Below are positions 41,897 to 44,119 of a stretch of 44,119 nt of DNA, one piece after another. The notes beneath the pieces are model-generated. The model saw nothing but the letters and a program-made list of their open reading frames with translations. It ran no database searches and was not told where the DNA came from. Source of the stretch: Brevinematales bacterium (GTDB lineage Bacteria > Spirochaetota > Brevinematia > Brevinematales > GWF1-51-8); contig JABLXV010000024.1 in the NCBI GenBank assembly GCA_013177895.1, positions 1-44,119 on the forward strand, given 5' to 3'. A program made the position numbers and the translations under genes. Numbering within the stretch: the stretch's first letter is position 1; every line of letters begins with the position of its first letter.

Positions 41897-43252
41897 TTAT
41901 CCCTCGCGGGCTTTGATCTTCGCCTGGGTCTCTTCATAACGCTTCCGGTCGATCGGGTAGAACACCAGTACGATATTAGCGATGACAAAGAACAGCGCCG
42001 TAATCGGTCCCACCAGAAGCATGATCCCGAATATCCCCGACTCGCTCTGCGCCGCATTCGGTACATATCTGAACAGGTCGAGAATTATCCCTATCAGGAA
42101 CGCGGCGAACGCCTGCCCGAGCTTGATCCCGAACGTCCATATCCCGTAGAATATCCCCTCGCGGCGTACCCCGTGCTCCGCGTAATCGTCCTCCACCGTA
42201 TCCGGGATGATCGACCACGGCATGACGTAATTAGTCGACAATCCCACGCCCGCGAAGAACATGAGGATATACATCCCGATCGGGTCGAACGTGCGGCCGA
42301 ACAGGAATATCATGATCACCGCCGCCGCTAAAAGCGACATTCCCGCGATGTAGGTTTTCTTTTTCCCTATCCGCTTCGAAATCAGCACCATGAGCGGCAT
42401 CGACGCCATCGCGGTCACCAGCAGGATCAGCATCGCGATATCCATCGACGCGTCCTTCTTTACATAATCGAAATAGTACTTCAGCGAGCCCGTGACTATC
42501 GTAACGCCGATGATATTCATCATAAACGGGATGAGTATGAGGCGGAACGCTTTATTCTTCAGGACATGCACATAAGACTTAATGATACTCTCGGTCTTCA
42601 CGTTCGCCGGTAACGGGGGCTCCTTGACCGCGAAGAACGCGATCAGCGCGGTAATAGTCATCAGCGCCCCGAAAATAACCCCCATCATCGTAAACCCCGT
42701 GCTCTGGTCGGCGGTACCCTCCGGCGTAAACATTTTGACAATCATCATCGCCGCGCCCGCGCCTATCAATGTCCCGATCACGGAGAAAAAGTTACGGTAT
42801 CCGTTCAGCGACGTCCGCTCGTTAAAATCCTTCGTCAGTTCCGGGGTGAGCGAATTATACGGGATATTCACGCATGTATATATCGTACAGACAACACTAT
42901 AGGAGATTGCCGCCCAGATAAAAAGCATGGTCTGGTCGGTTATATGGGGATTGGTGAACAGGAACGCGACCGCTATCCCGAGCGGGATAGCCGCGGTAAA
43001 AAACCACGGGCGGCGCCGTCCCCAACGGGTGCGGGTGCGGTCGGAAAGAAACCCCACGAGCGGGTCGGTGACCGCGTCGACGATTTTCCCGATCATGAGC
43101 GCCGTGCCCGCGAGAGTGGCGGACAATCCCGCGACGTCCGTCAGAAAGAACATCAGCCAGAACGCGACGATAGTGAAAAACAGGTTACCGCCGAGGTCGG
43201 CGATACCGTAGCCGATTTTCAGCCCGGGGGAAAGTTTGCCGTCAGACGCCAT
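41897..43252 (-). CDS. GPH-family sugar:cation symporter (MFS)
   Basis: This protein of about 451 residues has some 12 membrane helices. The GPH/MelB signature VDAVTDPLVGFLSDRTRTRW followed by GRRRPW is present (about 45-70), and the central EGIFYGIWTFGIKLGQAF block (about 365-382) also fits the family. Members import oligosaccharides or glycosides with Na+ or H+; the substrate cannot be read from sequence. The ATG at 43252 is used because GGAG lies just before it; an upstream TTG overlaps that site. It is monocistronic with no glycosidase neighbour. Confidence 0.92.
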   Translation of the reverse strand: MASDGKLSPGLKIGYGIADLGGNLFFTIVAFWLMFFLTDVAGLSATLAGTALMIGKIVDAVTDPLVGFLSDRTRTRWGRRRPWFFTAAIPLGIAVAFLFTNPHITDQTMLFIWAAISYSVVCTIYTCVNIPYNSLTPELTKDFNERTSLNGYRNFFSVIGTLIGAGAAMMIVKMFTPEGTADQSTGFTMMGVIFGALMTITALIAFFAVKEPPLPANVKTESIIKSYVHVLKNKAFRLILIPFMMNIIGVTIVTGSLKYYFDYVKKDASMDIAMLILLVTAMASMPLMVLISKRIGKKKTYIAGMSLLAAAVIMIFLFGRTFDPIGMYILMFFAGVGLSTNYVMPWSIIPDTVEDDYAEHGVRREGIFYGIWTFGIKLGQAFAAFLIGIILDLFRYVPNAAQSESGIFGIMLLVGPITALFFVIANIVLVFYPIDRKRYEETQAKIKAREG

Positions 43253-43363
43253 AGACTCCTCCAAATTTACCGATTTTTACGCGGTTTATAACTGAAAAAG
43301 TTTATCACAGTTTGGTAAAAAGGAAAGGGATATTTTCATTGCATGAAATATTGTCTTACACGT

Positions 43364-43412
43364 TAATAAAAAATAGGAGATAAACTCATTCCTTAGAATG
43401 TATTTATCTCCT
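43364..43412 (-). terminator. Terminator downstream of the FIMAH-like gene
   Basis: The perfect 10-bp outer stem AGGAGATAAA/TTTATCTCCT and the inner CATTC/GAATG pair are followed on the minus strand by ATTTTTTATT. It separates this gene from the symporter. Confidence 0.85.
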
Positions 43413-43445
43413 GTAAAGTGATTGATTTACTTTGATGCCGAGAAT

Positions 43446-44015
43446 TTAAATTTTGAGCCGTTTGATCAGGATTTCCGCATCGACAAAAAGCATCTGGTAA
43501 CACTGCTCGGTGACCGCCTTCCCGCGCTGGGCGTTGAGCAGATTTTGGAACGCGCCGAGGATGTTGACGGCAGTATGATATTTCTCTTTCCCCTGCAGGA
43601 TTTGCCCCATCGCGGCGGAAAGCTTGTCCATCAGTCCCTGATACACGTCGTAACTCGATATCCACCCTTTTTCATACGAATAGACCGTCCACTCAATAAG
43701 GGTACTGATAAAGCTCGACGGATTCTGCGGTTCCGCAACCGGACCGATCACCTTGAATACTTTGGGATGATAGCCGTCATCGAAATTAGGCGGTGGTGGA
43801 GAATCGACAAAGACCCAATGTGCCTGACCGCAGTATCCCTCCAAGTCGGCCATTCCTGGAACAACTCCCCCTTTTTTCATAATCAGATATAAAGTTAAAA
43901 TCTCGCCGGGTTTAAGGTTTTTTTCATGTATACTATAAGGTGCGCCCCTGTGTTTGGACAGATTTAGGGGCAAGTTAAGTTGAATCTTGCTGTGCTCTTT
44001 TCTTACATCAGTCAT
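43446..44015 (-). CDS. FIMAH-like domain protein, probably 5'-truncated by an IS3 element
   Basis: This open frame gives about 189 residues. The last 85 match the pattern of the FIMAH domain of bacterial surface proteins: LIEWTVYSYEKGWIS, LMDKLSAAMGQILQG, AVNILGAFQNLLNAQRGKAV and a final AEILIKRL. The middle (about 30-105, containing KPGEILTLYLIMKKGG and GYCGQAHWVFVD) is unassigned. The first 25-30 residues lie in what appears to be the terminal sequence of an IS3-family element, and the ATG at 44015 starts one base after the transposase stop codon. The original gene start has therefore probably been lost, and this is the 3' remnant of a larger secreted or surface protein (inference). A frame continuing upstream overlaps the transposase in another frame and is not real. 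Confidence 0.6.
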   Translation of the reverse strand: MTDVRKEHSKIQLNLPLNLSKHRGAPYSIHEKNLKPGEILTLYLIMKKGGVVPGMADLEGYCGQAHWVFVDSPPPPNFDDGYHPKVFKVIGPVAEPQNPSSFISTLIEWTVYSYEKGWISSYDVYQGLMDKLSAAMGQILQGKEKYHTAVNILGAFQNLLNAQRGKAVTEQCYQMLFVDAEILIKRLKI

Positions 44016-44119
44016 TCTAAGCCGCCTTTCCGGTTTTGTCAACAGGCGAAAAGTATATCGAAGCCGGCGGCTTATAACCCAGGCTCTGGTGCGGTCTTTC
44101 ATGGTCGTAGTATCTAAAG
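43941..44119 (-). mobile_element. IS3-family insertion sequence, 3' end only
   Basis: The window ends inside the element. The likely terminal inverted repeat begins with TGCGCCCCTGTGTTTGGACAG at 43941-43961, similar to IS3-type ends; the exact boundary could be up to about 14 bases further left. The transposase end lies at 44017-44118. The other end and any target-site duplication are outside the window. Confidence 0.6.
44017..44118 (-). CDS. IS3-family transposase (orfB), C-terminal fragment
   Basis: Partial: only the last 33 codons are present. They read YYDHERPHQSLGYKPPASIY and end DKTGKAA before a TAG. This is the conserved end of the rve integrase core of IS3-family transposases (Y-N/D-x-ERPHQSLGY). 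The catalytic residues lie off the window edge. The longer frame overlapping on the same strand is a shadow. Confidence 0.85.
   Translation of the reverse strand, partial: FRYYDHERPHQSLGYKPPASIYFSPVDKTGKAA

Noticed and set aside
43824-43892. Plus-strand frame opposite the FIMAH-like gene
   Set aside because: Chance open frame; the minus-strand frame has the recognisable domain and a terminator in the right place.
44016-44102. Upstream extension of the FIMAH-like protein to 44102
   Set aside because: This stretch encodes the conserved transposase C-terminus in a different frame on the same strand.

Overview
This is a chromosomal stretch of a diderm (Gram-negative-type) bacterium of moderate G+C, rich in housekeeping genes, with no phage, plasmid or CRISPR signature. 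Several genes encode outer-membrane-like, lipoprotein or secreted products. The window also carries GTP-type PEP carboxykinase, mreBCD, glnD, a long-form HisG, and a methyl-accepting protein whose signalling tip departs from the enterobacterial consensus. A spirochaete-like lineage is my best guess, but this is low-confidence inference. Most genes have clear GGAGG-type ribosome binding sites, and several have readable sigma-70-type promoters.

Layout. 1-5300: tRNA-Glu, then a sensory operon on the minus strand made of a cytosolic histidine kinase (five PAS domains and a GAF domain), an overlapping NarL-type response regulator, and a second, divergent regulator. 5300-12000: a beta-barrel-like protein, a PilZ protein with a DUF2807-type lipoprotein, tRNA-Ser, a lipoprotein with a seven-bladed FG-GAP-like propeller, a hemerythrin-like protein lacking one iron ligand, a glycine-rich secreted protein and a 102-bp tandem repeat. 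12000-18300: grpE-dnaK ... dnaJ, split by a low-GC small gene and an inverted-repeat element, then a secreted HEAT-repeat protein. 18300-24000: pckG, an orphan beta-class DNA methyltransferase, hisI-hisG. 23786-28800: an operon of membrane-anchored alpha/beta hydrolase, small membrane protein and chemoreceptor, then a degenerate HD-GYP protein. 28900-36500: mreBCD, a cyclic-nucleotide-binding protein, a secreted HExxH protein and glnD. 36700-44119: an FMN-binding protein, a secreted caspase-like protease, ankyrin-lpd, thioredoxin, a GPH-family sugar symporter, and at the right edge the end of an IS3-family element that appears to have cut off the 5' part of a gene ending in a FIMAH-like domain.

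How genes fit together. Co-directional minus-strand blocks look like operons: kinase plus two regulators; grpE-dnaK; hydrolase-membrane protein-chemoreceptor; mreB-mreC-mreD; glnD-metalloprotease; ankyrin-lpd. A PilZ protein and an HD-GYP-fold protein hint at cyclic-di-GMP signalling, although the HD-GYP copy has lost its HD histidine.

The most distinctive non-coding feature is a family of palindromic repeats (arms close to TGTCACTGCGAG ... CTCGCAGTGACA). All recognised copies lie between convergently transcribed genes. I found no convincing complete new multi-gene system. The best leads are this repeat family, the duplicated 3' sequence behind both response regulators, the degenerate signalling enzymes and the secreted caspase.
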